From contig NZ_FXXN01000027.1 of NCBI RefSeq assembly GCF_900184795.1, positions 165,296-229,295 on the forward strand: a DNA stretch of 64,000 nucleotides. The letters run 5' to 3'. Position numbers and translations under genes: made by a program. The stretch is from Magnetospirillum sp. 15-1. Lineage in GTDB: Bacteria; Pseudomonadota; Alphaproteobacteria; Rhodospirillales; Magnetospirillaceae. Positions 36,492 through 47,317 of the stretch are shown in pieces (position 1 is the stretch's first letter; the number at the start of each line of letters is the position of its first letter). Under the pieces are notes generated by a model that had not been told where the DNA came from, did not search any database, and saw only the letters and a program-made list of their open reading frames with translations.

Positions 36492-38479
36492 GAGGCGAAC
36501 TCGATGATTTTCTGGTCCACCGCCAGCGAGTCGCCCGCCGCCGCGTGGGTCTTGGCGATCTTGGCGTCGCGCTCGGCCTTCAGGATGTTCTCCATCTTCA
36601 TGGCCTCGACCACGGCCAGAGCCTCGCCGGCCTTGACCTCCTGGCCGTCCTCGACCAGCAGCTTGACCAGCAGGCCGGGCATGGGCGACAGCAGGTACTT
36701 GCTCATGTCCGGCGGCGCCTTGAACGGCATCAGCTTGTTCATGCGCGCCGCGTGCGGGGTCAGAACCAGCACGTCGGCGCGCGACCCGGCATGGGCCAGA
36801 CGCAGGCCCGAACCGGCCCGCTCGATCTGTACGGCCACGGCGCGGCCGTCGACCACGGCCCGGAACAGCGGCTCGCCGATCTGCCAGTCGGTCTTGACGT
36901 CCACCGTCTCGCTGCCGATGGTCACGGCGTAGCCGTTCTCGGCGGGGCGCACGGTGATGTCGTGGTACTGGCCGCTCATCACCACCACCCACTCGTCGCC
37001 GGCCCTCATCTCGTGGCCGGGGAACTGGCCGGAGATGCGGATATCGCGCTCGGCGATGCGGCGGTTGGCGCTCGCGGCGACGGCGATCAGCACCGTCGGA
37101 TCATCGGCGGGCAGGTCGTTGGCGTGGAAGCCGTTGGCGTATTCCTCGGCGATGAAGTTGGTGGTGAGCTGGCCCTTGACGAAGCGTTCCTTGGAGAACA
37201 ACGAGGCCAGGAAGGGGATGTTATGGGACAGGCCACGGATGTGGTACTCGTCCAGCGCCTGACGCATGTGGGCGATGGCGGCGTCGCGGGTCGGGCCGTA
37301 GGTGATCAGCTTGGCGATCATGGGATCGTAGAACATGCTGATCTCGCCGCCCTCGTAGACACCGGTGTCTACGCGGACGTGCTGGCTTTCGGCCGGCGGC
37401 TGGTAGCGGGTCAGACGGCCGGTCGAGGGCAGGAAGTTGCGGAAGGGGTCCTCGGCGTAGACGCGGGCCTCCATGGACCAGCCGTTCAGCTTGACGTCGT
37501 CCTGGGTGATGGCCAGCTTCTCGCCGGCGGCGACGCGGATCATCTGCTCGACCAGATCGAGGCCGGTGATCATCTCGGTCACCGGATGCTCCACCTGCAG
37601 ACGGGTGTTCATCTCCAGGAAGTAGAACTCGCCGGTGGCGCCGCCGACGATGAACTCCACCGTACCGGCCGACTTGTAGTTGACGATGCGGGCCAGGGCG
37701 CAGGCCTGCTCGCCCATGGCCTTGCGGGTCTCGGGCGTCAGGAAGGGCGACGGCGCCTCTTCGATGACCTTCTGGTGGCGGCGCTGGATCGAGCACTCGC
37801 GCTCGCCCAGATACAGAGTGGTTCCCTGGCCGTCGGCCAGCACCTGGATCTCGATGTGGCGGGGCTGCTCGATGAACTTTTCCACGAAGACGCGATCGTC
37901 GCCGAAGCTGGTCTTGGCCTCGTTGGTGGCGCTGGTGAAGCCCTCATGGGCCTCGGCGTCGTTCCAGGCCAGACGCATACCCTTGCCGCCGCCGCCGGCC
38001 GAGGCCTTCAGCATGACGGGATAGCCGATTTCACGAGCGATCTTCACCGCCTCGTCGGCGTCCTTGATGACGCCCAGATAGCCCGGCACGGTGTTGACGC
38101 CGGCCTCGCGGGCCAGCTTCTTGGACTCGATCTTGTCGCCCATGGCGAAGATGGCGTGGGCGTCGGGGCCGATGAAGGCGATGCCCGCCTTGCCCAGGGC
38201 CTCCTGGAACTCGCGCTTTTCGGACAGGAAGCCGTAGCCGGGATGGACGGCCTGGGCGCCGGTCTGCTTGCAGGCGTCGACGATCTTGTCGATCACCAGA
38301 TAGGACTGGGCCGAGGCGGCCGGGCCGATATGCACGGCCTCGTCGGCCATGGCGACGTGGAGCGCATCCTTGTCGGCGTCGGAATACACCGCCACCGTCT
38401 TGATGCCCATCTTGCGCGCGGTCTTGATGACCCGGCAGGCGATTTCGCCGCGGTTGGCGATCAGAATCTTGGAGAACAT
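36488..38479 (-). CDS. pccA: Propionyl-CoA carboxylase, biotin carboxylase/BCCP subunit
   Basis: This 663-residue subunit has an N-terminal biotin carboxylase (FSKILIANRGEIACRVIKTA, GGGGKGMRL, LEMNTRLQVEHPVTE), a BT linker domain, and a C-terminal biotinyl domain with VEAMKMEN, whose Lys carries biotin. The single-chain layout with the BT domain is typical of PccA rather than of AccC or MccA. Its partner PccB is upstream on the same strand, separated by an inverted-repeat element. Confidence 0.94.
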   Translation of the reverse strand: MFSKILIANRGEIACRVIKTARKMGIKTVAVYSDADKDALHVAMADEAVHIGPAASAQSYLVIDKIVDACKQTGAQAVHPGYGFLSEKREFQEALGKAGIAFIGPDAHAIFAMGDKIESKKLAREAGVNTVPGYLGVIKDADEAVKIAREIGYPVMLKASAGGGGKGMRLAWNDAEAHEGFTSATNEAKTSFGDDRVFVEKFIEQPRHIEIQVLADGQGTTLYLGERECSIQRRHQKVIEEAPSPFLTPETRKAMGEQACALARIVNYKSAGTVEFIVGGATGEFYFLEMNTRLQVEHPVTEMITGLDLVEQMIRVAAGEKLAITQDDVKLNGWSMEARVYAEDPFRNFLPSTGRLTRYQPPAESQHVRVDTGVYEGGEISMFYDPMIAKLITYGPTRDAAIAHMRQALDEYHIRGLSHNIPFLASLFSKERFVKGQLTTNFIAEEYANGFHANDLPADDPTVLIAVAASANRRIAERDIRISGQFPGHEMRAGDEWVVVMSGQYHDITVRPAENGYAVTIGSETVDVKTDWQIGEPLFRAVVDGRAVAVQIERAGSGLRLAHAGSRADVLVLTPHAARMNKLMPFKAPPDMSKYLLSPMPGLLVKLLVEDGQEVKAGEALAVVEAMKMENILKAERDAKIAKTHAAAGDSLAVDQKIIEFAS

Positions 38480-38527
38480 TGGCTTCTTCCCCTCGTGGCC
38501 CGCGCTCTTGGCGGGCAGACCGTTTCA

Positions 38528-38650
38528 TTCACCACGAAGACACGAAGGTACGAAGAAAAACAAGAAGGTCCAAATGGCGCGCCGGGCGCGCCTTAAGCCG
38601 TTCTTTTTCTTCGTCCCTCCTTCGTGTCTTCGTGCCTTCGTGGTTAAACC
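38528..38650. repeat. Imperfect inverted-repeat element between pccB and pccA
   Basis: Two arms built of CACGAAG-type units face each other: ACCACGAAGACACGAAGG near 38531-38548 and its near-complement CTTCGTGTCTTCGTG near 38620-38634, continuing to GGTT at 38644. Between them is a GC palindrome (GGCGCGCC GG GCGCGCC). About 120 bases long, with no coding capacity; it looks like a non-autonomous repeat. Confidence 0.8.
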
Positions 38651-38659
38651 AATTCGCCG

Positions 38660-40198
<1,539 letters not shown>

Positions 40199-40243
40199 GG
40201 ACGCGGGCCTCCGGCGGGCAGAGTGACATTGGCGTCGGGTGTA

Positions 40244-40342
40244 TTCGCAAAGCCATGCCTTAGGCAACAGGAGTCGCGGGGAAAAGGGCGGTGTTGCGAA
40301 GGTCTTCGCAACCGTGACCTGTGAATTTGCTAAGGTTGCGAA
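40244..40342. promoter_or_regulatory. Operator sites between pccB and the fatty-acyl regulator
   Basis: Three elements share the half-site TTCGCAA/TTGCGAA: TTCGCAA at 40244-40250, the perfect palindrome TTGCGAAGGTCTTCGCAA at 40294-40311, and TTTGCTAAGGTTGCGAA at 40326-40342. They lie in the 174-bp region between the divergent genes and resemble the TTTGCAAA-type sites of related regulators. Confidence 0.7.
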
Positions 40343-40372
40343 GATGCGCCGGGGCGGCTATAACCTAGGTTT

Positions 40373-41809
40373 ATGAACAAGAAGCTGTTCCTCGGCTACA
40401 AGCTCCGGCGCCTGCGCGACGGCAAGAAGCTGTCCCAGGCGGCGCTGGCGGCGCTGCTGGAGGTGTCGCCCAGCTATCTCAATCAGATCGAGAACAACCA
40501 GCGCCCGCTGACGGTTCCGGTGCTGCTGCGCATCGCCAAGGTGCTGGACGTGGACCTCGCCACCCTGGTGGAGGACGAGGAATCCCGTCTGGTCGCCGAT
40601 CTGCGCGAGGCGCTGAACGATCCGGTGTTCGGTTCGGGCTCCATAGGCCTGTCGGAGCTTCGGAACGCCGCCTCGGCCTCGCCGGAACTGGCGAAGCGGG
40701 TGCTGACCCTGTACCAGACCTTCCGCCAGCTCGACGAGCGCATGCAGTCGCTGACCGAAAACCTGTCCACGGCGACGGGGGAGGGCAACGGGGAAGATCG
40801 TGGCGGCCACGCCCACTTCCCCTACGAGGAGGTCCGCGACTTCTTCTATTACTGCAACAACTACTTCGGCAGCCTGGACGAGGCCGCCGAGGCGCTGGTG
40901 GAGGCCGAGGGCTTCCGCCTGGGCCAGATGCACAACGATCTGGTGGCCTATCTCGAGAACCGCCACGGTGTCCGGGTGCGCATCGTCGCCGAGGACGATA
41001 CGGCGGGCATGCGCACTTTCGAGCCGGGGGCAGGCTCGCTGTCGCTGTCGGCGCTGCTGTCGGTGCCCAGCCGTACCTTCCAACTGGCCCATCAGGTGGC
41101 GCTGCTGGCCTATCACGAACTGATCGAGGAGGTGGTGGGGGGCGCCAAGCTGTCGTCGGACGACGCGCGGTCCATCTGCCGGGTCGGGCTGGCCAATTAC
41201 TTTGCCGGCGCCCTGGTCATGCCCTACATGGCCTTCGCCGGGCAGGCCAAGGCGCTGCGCCACGACATCGAGCAACTGCAAAGCCGCTTCGGCGCCAGCT
41301 TCGAGCAGGTCTGCCACCGCCTCTCCACCCTGCAGCGCCCTGGGGCGCGCGGCGTGCCGTTCTATTTCGTCCGCGTCGACATGGCCGGCAACATCACCAA
41401 GCGCCACTCGGCGACGCGCTTCCACTTCACCCGCTTCGGCGGCGCCTGCCCCTTGTGGAACGTGCACGAGGCCTTTGCCCAGCCGGGCAAGATCCTGGTG
41501 CAACTGGCCCGCATGCCCGATTCCATCTCCTATATCTGCGTGGCGCGTACCGTGTCCAAGCGCGGCGGCTCGTACCTGCGCCCCGACCGCCATTTCGCGG
41601 TGGGCCTGGGCTGCGAAACCGCCTATGCCGCCGACGTGGTGTATTCCGCCGGCCTGGACCTGACCAGCGAGCAGGCCGCCGTGCCCATCGGCGTCAACTG
41701 CCGTATCTGCGAGCGCGACGATTGCCGCCAACGCGCCTTCCCGCCCATCGGCAGCCATATCAGCGTCGACGAGAACAACCGCTCGTTCGTGCCGTATCTG
41801 TTTGCGTGA
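40373..41809 (+). CDS. XRE-family short-chain fatty acyl regulator (ScfR/PrpR/RamB-like)
   Basis: This 478-residue regulator has an N-terminal XRE HTH (residues 8-60, with LSQAALAALLEVSPSYLNQIE), a middle ImmA/IrrE-like region with AYHELIEE (247-253) and the DUF2083 fatty-acyl sensing C-terminus with clustered Cys (NCRICERDDCRQR). Relatives control methylcitrate, glyoxylate or propionyl-CoA genes in response to acyl-CoA. Being divergent from pccB, it probably controls the propionyl-CoA operon and itself. Confidence 0.9.
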   Translation: MNKKLFLGYKLRRLRDGKKLSQAALAALLEVSPSYLNQIENNQRPLTVPVLLRIAKVLDVDLATLVEDEESRLVADLREALNDPVFGSGSIGLSELRNAASASPELAKRVLTLYQTFRQLDERMQSLTENLSTATGEGNGEDRGGHAHFPYEEVRDFFYYCNNYFGSLDEAAEALVEAEGFRLGQMHNDLVAYLENRHGVRVRIVAEDDTAGMRTFEPGAGSLSLSALLSVPSRTFQLAHQVALLAYHELIEEVVGGAKLSSDDARSICRVGLANYFAGALVMPYMAFAGQAKALRHDIEQLQSRFGASFEQVCHRLSTLQRPGARGVPFYFVRVDMAGNITKRHSATRFHFTRFGGACPLWNVHEAFAQPGKILVQLARMPDSISYICVARTVSKRGGSYLRPDRHFAVGLGCETAYAADVVYSAGLDLTSEQAAVPIGVNCRICERDDCRQRAFPPIGSHISVDENNRSFVPYLFA

Positions 41810-41900
41810 TGTGGGAGATCACGGGGCTTCCGCCCCGGCCCCGACCGGAAGGCTGAAGCCTCCCGGACCCTCCATCATTTTGCTTATCATTGCCCCGTCA

Positions 41901-41922
41901 CCCCCGGGCTTGACCCGGGGGG
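41901..41922. repeat. Interspersed palindrome, CCCCCGGG type
   Basis: CCCCCGGGCTTGACCCGGGG is a palindromic intergenic repeat of a kind widespread in alphaproteobacteria, preceded by GTCA. It lies in the otherwise empty 41810-42008 region. Confidence 0.6.
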
Positions 41923-41970
41923 CCACGTGGTCGCGCCACCTCTGACGGCTGAGGGACGCTATGGCGTGGA

Positions 41971-41991
41971 TGCCCGGATCAAGTCCGGGCA
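41971..41991. repeat. Interspersed palindrome, CCCGGATCAAGTCCGGG type
   Basis: TGCCCGGATCAAGTCCGGGC, followed by ATGACGACAT, is the second member of the same class of palindromic repeats, in opposite phase to the one at 41901. Confidence 0.6.
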
Positions 41992-42008
41992 TGACGACAT
42001 GGAAGATG

Positions 42009-44435
42009 TCAGCGCGGCTTTTTCAACACCGCGAAGGGTGAGTCCGACGGTTTTTCCGGCTGTATTTTCCGCCGGGGCTTCTTTCCCGTCCTGAACCCTT
42101 CGGCCGCCCGCACATAGCCCAGCCCCTCCAGCACGCTTTCCGTGGCGGCCGGTCCCAGGCCCAGGGCCGAGTGCATGGCGTGGTCGGGCTGGAAGGTTCC
42201 ATGGTGGGCGCAGGCGCGGGCCAGGGCGGCGAAACGCTCCAGTACGTCGCGGCGGATGGCCACGCGGCCCAGCACACCGTAGCCCACCGCCTCGTAGAAC
42301 GTCGTCGGCACGCCATCGGCCATCAGCACCGCCGGGCGGGGGCCGGGCACGGCGGGGGCGGGGGCTTCCGCGTGGACGCTCCACAGCAGGGCGCGCAAGT
42401 CCTGGGCCTTGGGCTTGAGCAAGGCGGGGATGTAGAGGCCGTGCCGCCCGACCCGGATGTCCAGACGGGCCAGGGCCAGGGAGTCTTCCTTGGACAGGGT
42501 CCGGACCAGACTTTCGCCGCCGGGCATGGAGCCCAGCCCCTCGGCCAGTTGGTGGGCCAGTCCCCGCGCCGGGCCCGACAGCGGCGCCTCGGCCAGCCGG
42601 AACAGCGACGGCAGGCGGGCGGCCAGCCAGGCCGGGACCACCTCGCCCAATCGGCGGCGCAGGCGCTCGCGGCCCTTGGGCGGCAGCAGGTCGCCCAAGG
42701 GGGCCTCCACCTGGGGATGAAGCGCATCGGCGCCGGGCGTCAGGCGGGCCAGGGGCTCGCCCCGCCATGACAGGCCGTCGGCGGTCAGGTCGAAGGCCTC
42801 GGGCGGGTCGGACAGGGCCTGGGCCAGACGGCGCTCCACCTCGGGCTGCAAGGCGCGGAGCGCGGCGGCCAGCATGGTGCGGGCGGCGGCTCCGGTCTCG
42901 GCCTTGTCCGCCTCGAAGCGGAAGCCGGCGAGGCGTCCCACATACTCGCCCTCCACCCGCACCTCACCTTCGGGCCGGATCTCGGCCTCCATGCCGTCGC
43001 CGTCGCGCATGCGCCGCACCAGCACGGCGGTGCGCTTGTCGACGAAACGGTTGGTCAGGCGCTGGTGCAGGGCGTCGGACAGGCGGTCCTCGACCCCCCT
43101 GGTCACCTCCTGCCAGTGGGCGGAATCGGCCAGCCAGTCGCCCCGGTGCGACACATAGGTCCAGGTGCGGATATTGGCGATTCTCTGGACGATGGTGTCC
43201 AGCTCGCCGTCGGTGCGGTCGATGCGCTTGATATTCTCGGCCAGCCAGTCGGTGGGCAGGCGGCCGGCGGGGGCGGCCAGATGACGGAAGATGCGGCCCA
43301 GCAGCCGGGTGTGGGACTCGTCCATCACCTTGCGGAAGTCGGGAATACGGCAGACCTCCCACAGCAGCCTGACCCGTTCGGGATGGTTGGCGAGGCGGGC
43401 CACCTCCTCGTCCTGGGCCAGGGCGGCCAGGGCCAACTGGTCGTCGGCGTCCCTGGCGCGCAGCAGGCCGGGCTTGTCCGGCGGCCGGTCCAGGCTGGAC
43501 AGCAGCGCGGCCACCGAAGCGAAGCGCAGATCGGCATTGCGCCAGTAAAGGGTCTTCAGGGGATCGAAGCGGTGGTTCTCCACCTGCAGGGCGATCTCGG
43601 GGGCGATGGTTCCGGCATCCATGGTGGTGCCGAAGGTGCCGTCGTTCATGTGCCGCCCGGCCCGGCCGGCGATCTGGGCGATCTCGGCGGGCTCCAGCGG
43701 GCGGGGCGCCCTGCCGTCGAACTTGCGCAGCGCGGCGAAGGCCACATGGTCCACGTCCATGTTGAGCCCCATGCCGATGGCGTCGGTGGCGACGATGTAA
43801 TCCACCTCGCCGGCCTGGTACATGCCCACCTGGGCGTTGCGGGTGCGGGGACTGAGCGCGCCCAGCACCACCGCTGCGCCGCCCCGGCTCCGGCGGACGA
43901 ATTCGGCCATGGCGTAGACCTCGGCGGCGGAAAAGGCCACCACCACCGAGCGCGGCGGCAGGCGGCCCAGCTTCTTGGCCCCCACATGGGTCAGTTGGGA
44001 GAAGCGCGGCCGGCTCATGAACTCGACGCCCGGCACCAGCCGGCGGATCAGCGGCCGGATGGTCTCGGCGCCCAGGAACAGGGTTTCGGCATCGCCCCTG
44101 GCGTGCAGCAGGCGGTCGGTGAAGATGTGGCCGCGCTCGGGATCGGCGCACAACTGGATCTCGTCGACGGCCAGGAAGGCGACGCGGCGGTCCAGCGGCA
44201 TGGATTCCACCGTGCAGATCAGCCAGCGCGGATGGGGCGGGACGATCTTTTCCTCGCCGGTGATCAGCGCCACGCTGGCGGCGCCTTTCAGCTTGACCAC
44301 CCGGTCGTAGTTCTCGCGGGCCAGCAGGCGCAGCGGAAAGCCGATCATGCCGCTGGCATGGGCCAGCATGCGCTCCATGGCGAAGTGGGTCTTGCCGGTG
44401 TTGGTGGGGCCGAGAACGGCGAGGATGCGGGTCAT
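42009..44435 (-). CDS. Suv3-like RNA helicase
   Basis: This 808-residue superfamily 2 helicase has a short first domain (Walker A GPTNTGKTH, DEIQ at AVDEIQLC), then ATDAIGMGLNMDVDHVAFAALRKFDG and QIAGRAGRH in domain 2. This is the pattern of Suv3, the mitochondrial degradosome helicase, whose closest bacterial relatives are alphaproteobacterial. The long C-terminal region (after about 480) has no recognised motif and ends in a basic tail. RNA turnover is the likely role. It is read divergently from ffs. Confidence 0.88.
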   Translation of the reverse strand: MTRILAVLGPTNTGKTHFAMERMLAHASGMIGFPLRLLARENYDRVVKLKGAASVALITGEEKIVPPHPRWLICTVESMPLDRRVAFLAVDEIQLCADPERGHIFTDRLLHARGDAETLFLGAETIRPLIRRLVPGVEFMSRPRFSQLTHVGAKKLGRLPPRSVVVAFSAAEVYAMAEFVRRSRGGAAVVLGALSPRTRNAQVGMYQAGEVDYIVATDAIGMGLNMDVDHVAFAALRKFDGRAPRPLEPAEIAQIAGRAGRHMNDGTFGTTMDAGTIAPEIALQVENHRFDPLKTLYWRNADLRFASVAALLSSLDRPPDKPGLLRARDADDQLALAALAQDEEVARLANHPERVRLLWEVCRIPDFRKVMDESHTRLLGRIFRHLAAPAGRLPTDWLAENIKRIDRTDGELDTIVQRIANIRTWTYVSHRGDWLADSAHWQEVTRGVEDRLSDALHQRLTNRFVDKRTAVLVRRMRDGDGMEAEIRPEGEVRVEGEYVGRLAGFRFEADKAETGAAARTMLAAALRALQPEVERRLAQALSDPPEAFDLTADGLSWRGEPLARLTPGADALHPQVEAPLGDLLPPKGRERLRRRLGEVVPAWLAARLPSLFRLAEAPLSGPARGLAHQLAEGLGSMPGGESLVRTLSKEDSLALARLDIRVGRHGLYIPALLKPKAQDLRALLWSVHAEAPAPAVPGPRPAVLMADGVPTTFYEAVGYGVLGRVAIRRDVLERFAALARACAHHGTFQPDHAMHSALGLGPAATESVLEGLGYVRAAEGFRTGKKPRRKIQPEKPSDSPFAVLKKPR

Positions 44436-44449
44436 GACTCGAATCGGTC

Positions 44450-44479
44450 TTGCATTGGGCGGGCGGTTGCTCTTATGGT
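44450..44479 (+). promoter_or_regulatory. Promoter of ffs
   Basis: TTGCAT (44450-44455) and TATGGT (44474-44479) are 18 bases apart and end seven bases before the SRP RNA 5' end. Confidence 0.6.
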
Positions 44480-44486
44480 CCGCCCC

Positions 44487-44580
44487 GGGAGATCGGCATG
44501 GACGGACCCGTCGCCAACCCGGTCAGGTCCGGAAGGAAGCAGCCGTAACGATTTCCGGTCCGGGTCGTGTCCGGTCTCCC
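44487..44580 (+). ncRNA. ffs: 4.5S/small bacterial SRP RNA
   Basis: The signal recognition particle RNA hairpin is complete. The outer stem GGGAGATCGG pairs with CCGGTCTCCC. The apical domain has the conserved CAGGTCCGGAAGGAAGCAGC, with the GGAA tetraloop and the asymmetric internal loop that binds Ffh. Length is about 94 bases. Exact ends are inferred from pairing. Confidence 0.93.
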
Positions 44581-44701
44581 ACCCTTCCCAAATCATCAAG
44601 GCCCTCAGTCGCCGGGCGCTCGCGCTCGGCTTTCGCGGCATAAGCCGCGGCGGGTCTTGCCCTTGCCTCCTCGCCTTGACGGCTCGTCGGATTGGCGGTG
44701 G

Positions 44702-45124
44702 TCAGCCCGCCTCGGCGGCGGCGGCTCCGGCGGTGACGATGATGTCGCCGAATTCGCGCAGGAACACCGAGCCCTTGACCGTGCGCTGGATCAGCACCGA
44801 GCGGCGATCCTGGTCATCCACCTTGCGCTTGACCAGACCGAACTCGGTCAGGCGGTCGAGCGCGCGGGTGATGGCCGGCTTTGAGATGTTGAGCGTGGTG
44901 GCAAGGCCGCGCACCGTGTGGGGCGGCGGCGTGAGGTAGACGGTCAGCAGCAGCGCCATCTGGCGGGCGGACAGGTCGGGGGCGTCACGCCGGACACTTT
45001 CGACGATGGCTCCGCGCCAGAGGTCGAGAGCTTGCACCGGTTTCAGGGTAACGCCCATCATCCACTCATTCGTTGCGACGACGAAATCTTTTAGCCGAGG
45101 CGGGGCCGGCGGGCAATGGCTCAT
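44702..45124 (-). CDS. MarR-family transcriptional regulator
   Basis: This 140-residue protein has a winged helix with the MarR pattern: LSARQMALLLTVYLTPPPHTVRGLA, the recognition segment LNISKPAITRALDRLTEFGLVKRK and the wing DDQDRRSVLIQ. The ligand and targets are unknown. It starts 19 bases after the murU stop on the same strand, so it may share that transcript. The start at MSHCPPAPPRL is supported by a G-rich box. Confidence 0.88.
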   Translation of the reverse strand: MSHCPPAPPRLKDFVVATNEWMMGVTLKPVQALDLWRGAIVESVRRDAPDLSARQMALLLTVYLTPPPHTVRGLATTLNISKPAITRALDRLTEFGLVKRKVDDQDRRSVLIQRTVKGSVFLREFGDIIVTAGAAAAEAG

Positions 45125-45143
45125 ATGGCCCCCCGCCGATTTG

Positions 45144-45854
45144 TCATACCAATGGCGACGACAGCAGACGCTCCACTTCGGGCAGGGCCTCCGGGGTGCC
45201 CACGTGGTACCAGTTGCCGTCGTGGACCAGCCCGAACAGGCGCTTTCGCCCGGCAGCCCGATCATAGAGGACGTTCAGCGAGAACTTGCCCTCGGGCGCA
45301 CCCTCGAACAGGCGATGGTGCAGCACCTGCACGCCGGAGAACAGGTATGGCGCGGCAGGCGCCTCACCCCGGCGGTGCGGCACGTCGGCGGCGTCGAGGA
45401 AGAAGTCGCCCTTGCCCTCGTAGCCCACGGCACCGCCCACCGGCTGGAGCAGCAGCAGGGCGTCCATGCGCTCCGGGTCCCACATGCGGGCCAGACGGGT
45501 CAGCGCCGGGACCTCGCCGTCGGTCCAGATGATGTCGCTGTTGACCACATAGAACGAGGAATGGCCGAGATGGGGCAGGGCTTTGGCCACCCCGCCGCCG
45601 GTCTCCAGCAGATCGGGCTCGTGGGACAGCGTGATCTCGCTCCGCCCGGCCAGATGCTCGACCACCTTGTCGGCCAGCCAGTGGGTGTTGACCACGATGT
45701 CGTCGATACCGGCCCGCGCCACATGATCCAGCGCCCGATCCAGCATGGTGCGCCCGGCGACGCTGACCAGCGGCTTGGGAGTGGTCAGGGTGATGGGCCG
45801 CATGCGGAGCCCCAGGCCCGCCGCGAGGACCATGGCATGGGTGATGTGGCTCAC
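45144..45854 (-). CDS. murU: N-acetylmuramate alpha-1-phosphate uridylyltransferase
   Basis: This 236-residue nucleotidyltransferase opens with AMVLAAGLGLRMRPITLTTPKPLV, the NTP-binding loop, and keeps NSDIIW and TPEALPEVERLL. With AmgK it forms the recycling route that converts N-acetylmuramic acid to UDP-MurNAc, bypassing the fosfomycin-sensitive steps. The GTG start overlaps the amgK stop as GTGA. Confidence 0.92.
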   Translation of the reverse strand: MSHITHAMVLAAGLGLRMRPITLTTPKPLVSVAGRTMLDRALDHVARAGIDDIVVNTHWLADKVVEHLAGRSEITLSHEPDLLETGGGVAKALPHLGHSSFYVVNSDIIWTDGEVPALTRLARMWDPERMDALLLLQPVGGAVGYEGKGDFFLDAADVPHRRGEAPAAPYLFSGVQVLHHRLFEGAPEGKFSLNVLYDRAAGRKRLFGLVHDGNWYHVGTPEALPEVERLLSSPLV

Positions 45855-46858
45855 GGGCTGGGCACTCCCCGGTTGCCCTTGGGGATATGGCGGTCGAGCC
45901 AGCGGGAGAGCTCGGCCATCACCGGATGGGCGCAGGCGGATTCCAGCAGGCGCCAGACGCGGGGGATATGGATCAGATAGCCGGGCTTGCCGTCGCGCCG
46001 GCACAGGCGGGTGAAGATGCCGATCACCTTGGCGTGGCGCTGCGCCGCCATCACCGCCCACGACGCCTCGAACACCGAACGCTCCATGGCGGGGAAGCGC
46101 TTGAGGAAGCGGCCCTTCATGGTCTCGACCAGCACCGGGTCGATGTCGCGCCGGGCGTCCTCCAAGAGGCTCATCAGGTCGTAGGTGGCCGGGCCGATCA
46201 CCGCGTCCTGAAAGTCCAGCAGCCCGCAGGCGGCGAGACCGGGGCGGCCGAGCAGCATCAGATTGTCCACGTGGAAATCGCGCAGCACCAGGGTGTCGGG
46301 CACCATGCGGGCCACCGGGAACAGCCGTGTCCAGATCTCCACGTATTCGGCCCGGACTGCCGCGTCGGTCTCCTGGCCGCCCATGGCCGGCACGTACCAG
46401 TCGGTGAGCAGGCAGGCTTCGGTCAGCAGGCGCCCGTCGTCATAGGGCGGCGTGCCGGCCAGCACGGATTCGGGCCGGGCGGCGATCTCGGCCAGCACGT
46501 CGGTGGCCAGGGCATACAGCGCCGTCTCGTCGTGGCCGGCCTCCAGCAGGCGGGTATAGGTGCCGTCGCCCAGATCCTCGAGCAGCAGCAGGCCGTTCTT
46601 CTCGTCCACCGCCAGCAGGTCGGGGGCGGAGAGGCCCAACGCCTTCAGGTGCCGGGCGATGCGGACGAAGGGCCGCACGTCCTCCTTGGGCGGCGGCGCG
46701 TCCATCAGCACGGCGGGGCGGCCATCCAGCAGCAGCCGGTCATAGTGGCGGAAGCTGGCGTCGCCGGCCAGCCGGCCGCGCCGGGCTGCGCCCCAGCCGG
46801 CCTTGGCCAGGAAGTCTTGGATAAGATTTTCGCGCTCAGTCTCAGAGGCCGGGGGCAT
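45851..46858 (-). CDS. amgK: N-acetylmuramate/N-acetylglucosamine kinase
   Basis: This 335-residue aminoglycoside-phosphotransferase-like kinase has the catalytic LRDFHVDNLML and the metal-binding LLDFQDAVIGPATYDLMSLLEDAR. It phosphorylates the anomeric carbon of MurNAc or GlcNAc in cell-wall recycling. It sits between tsaE, overlapping by 17 bases, and murU, overlapping by four. Confidence 0.92.
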   Translation of the reverse strand: MPPASETERENLIQDFLAKAGWGAARRGRLAGDASFRHYDRLLLDGRPAVLMDAPPPKEDVRPFVRIARHLKALGLSAPDLLAVDEKNGLLLLEDLGDGTYTRLLEAGHDETALYALATDVLAEIAARPESVLAGTPPYDDGRLLTEACLLTDWYVPAMGGQETDAAVRAEYVEIWTRLFPVARMVPDTLVLRDFHVDNLMLLGRPGLAACGLLDFQDAVIGPATYDLMSLLEDARRDIDPVLVETMKGRFLKRFPAMERSVFEASWAVMAAQRHAKVIGIFTRLCRRDGKPGYLIHIPRVWRLLESACAHPVMAELSRWLDRHIPKGNRGVPSP

Positions 46859-47317
46859 GCGCTAACTCTCCGATGCGTTCGGCCCAGGGGCCATAGGCGG
46901 TCAAGGTGGCGTGGCGGCCGATGCCGGCCTCGTCCTGGCTCAACAGCACCTCGAGGCGGCGGCGCGGCAGATGCGGCCCCAGACGGTCCGGCCATTCGAT
47001 CAGGCTGATGCCGTCGGCGAAGGCCTCCTCGATGTCCAGCTCCAGGGCGTCGTTGGGTTTCTCCAGGCGGTAGAGGTCGAAATGCCAGACCAGCCCGGCC
47101 GGGGATTCGTATTGCTGCACCAGGGTGAAGGTGGGGCTGGGCACCTCCTCCTCCGGGTCGGTCAGCGCCCGGATCAGGGCACGGGCCAGGGTGCTCTTGC
47201 CGGTGCCCAGCGTGCCGGCCAGGGCGATGACGTCGCCGGGGCGCACCAGCGCCGCCAGCCTTTGGCCCAGGGCGATGGTGTCGGCTTCGGTGGGCAGGTC
47301 GAAGGAGATGATCAGAC

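Noticed and set aside
36545-38596. 683-codon open frame opposite pccA
   Set aside because: Low-complexity, Gly/His/Asp/Leu-rich product without motifs; it is the antisense shadow of the conserved pccA.
38528-38650. CACGAAG repeats as a CRISPR-like array
   Set aside because: The units are short, not separated by regular unique spacers, and face each other as an inverted repeat; no cas gene is nearby.
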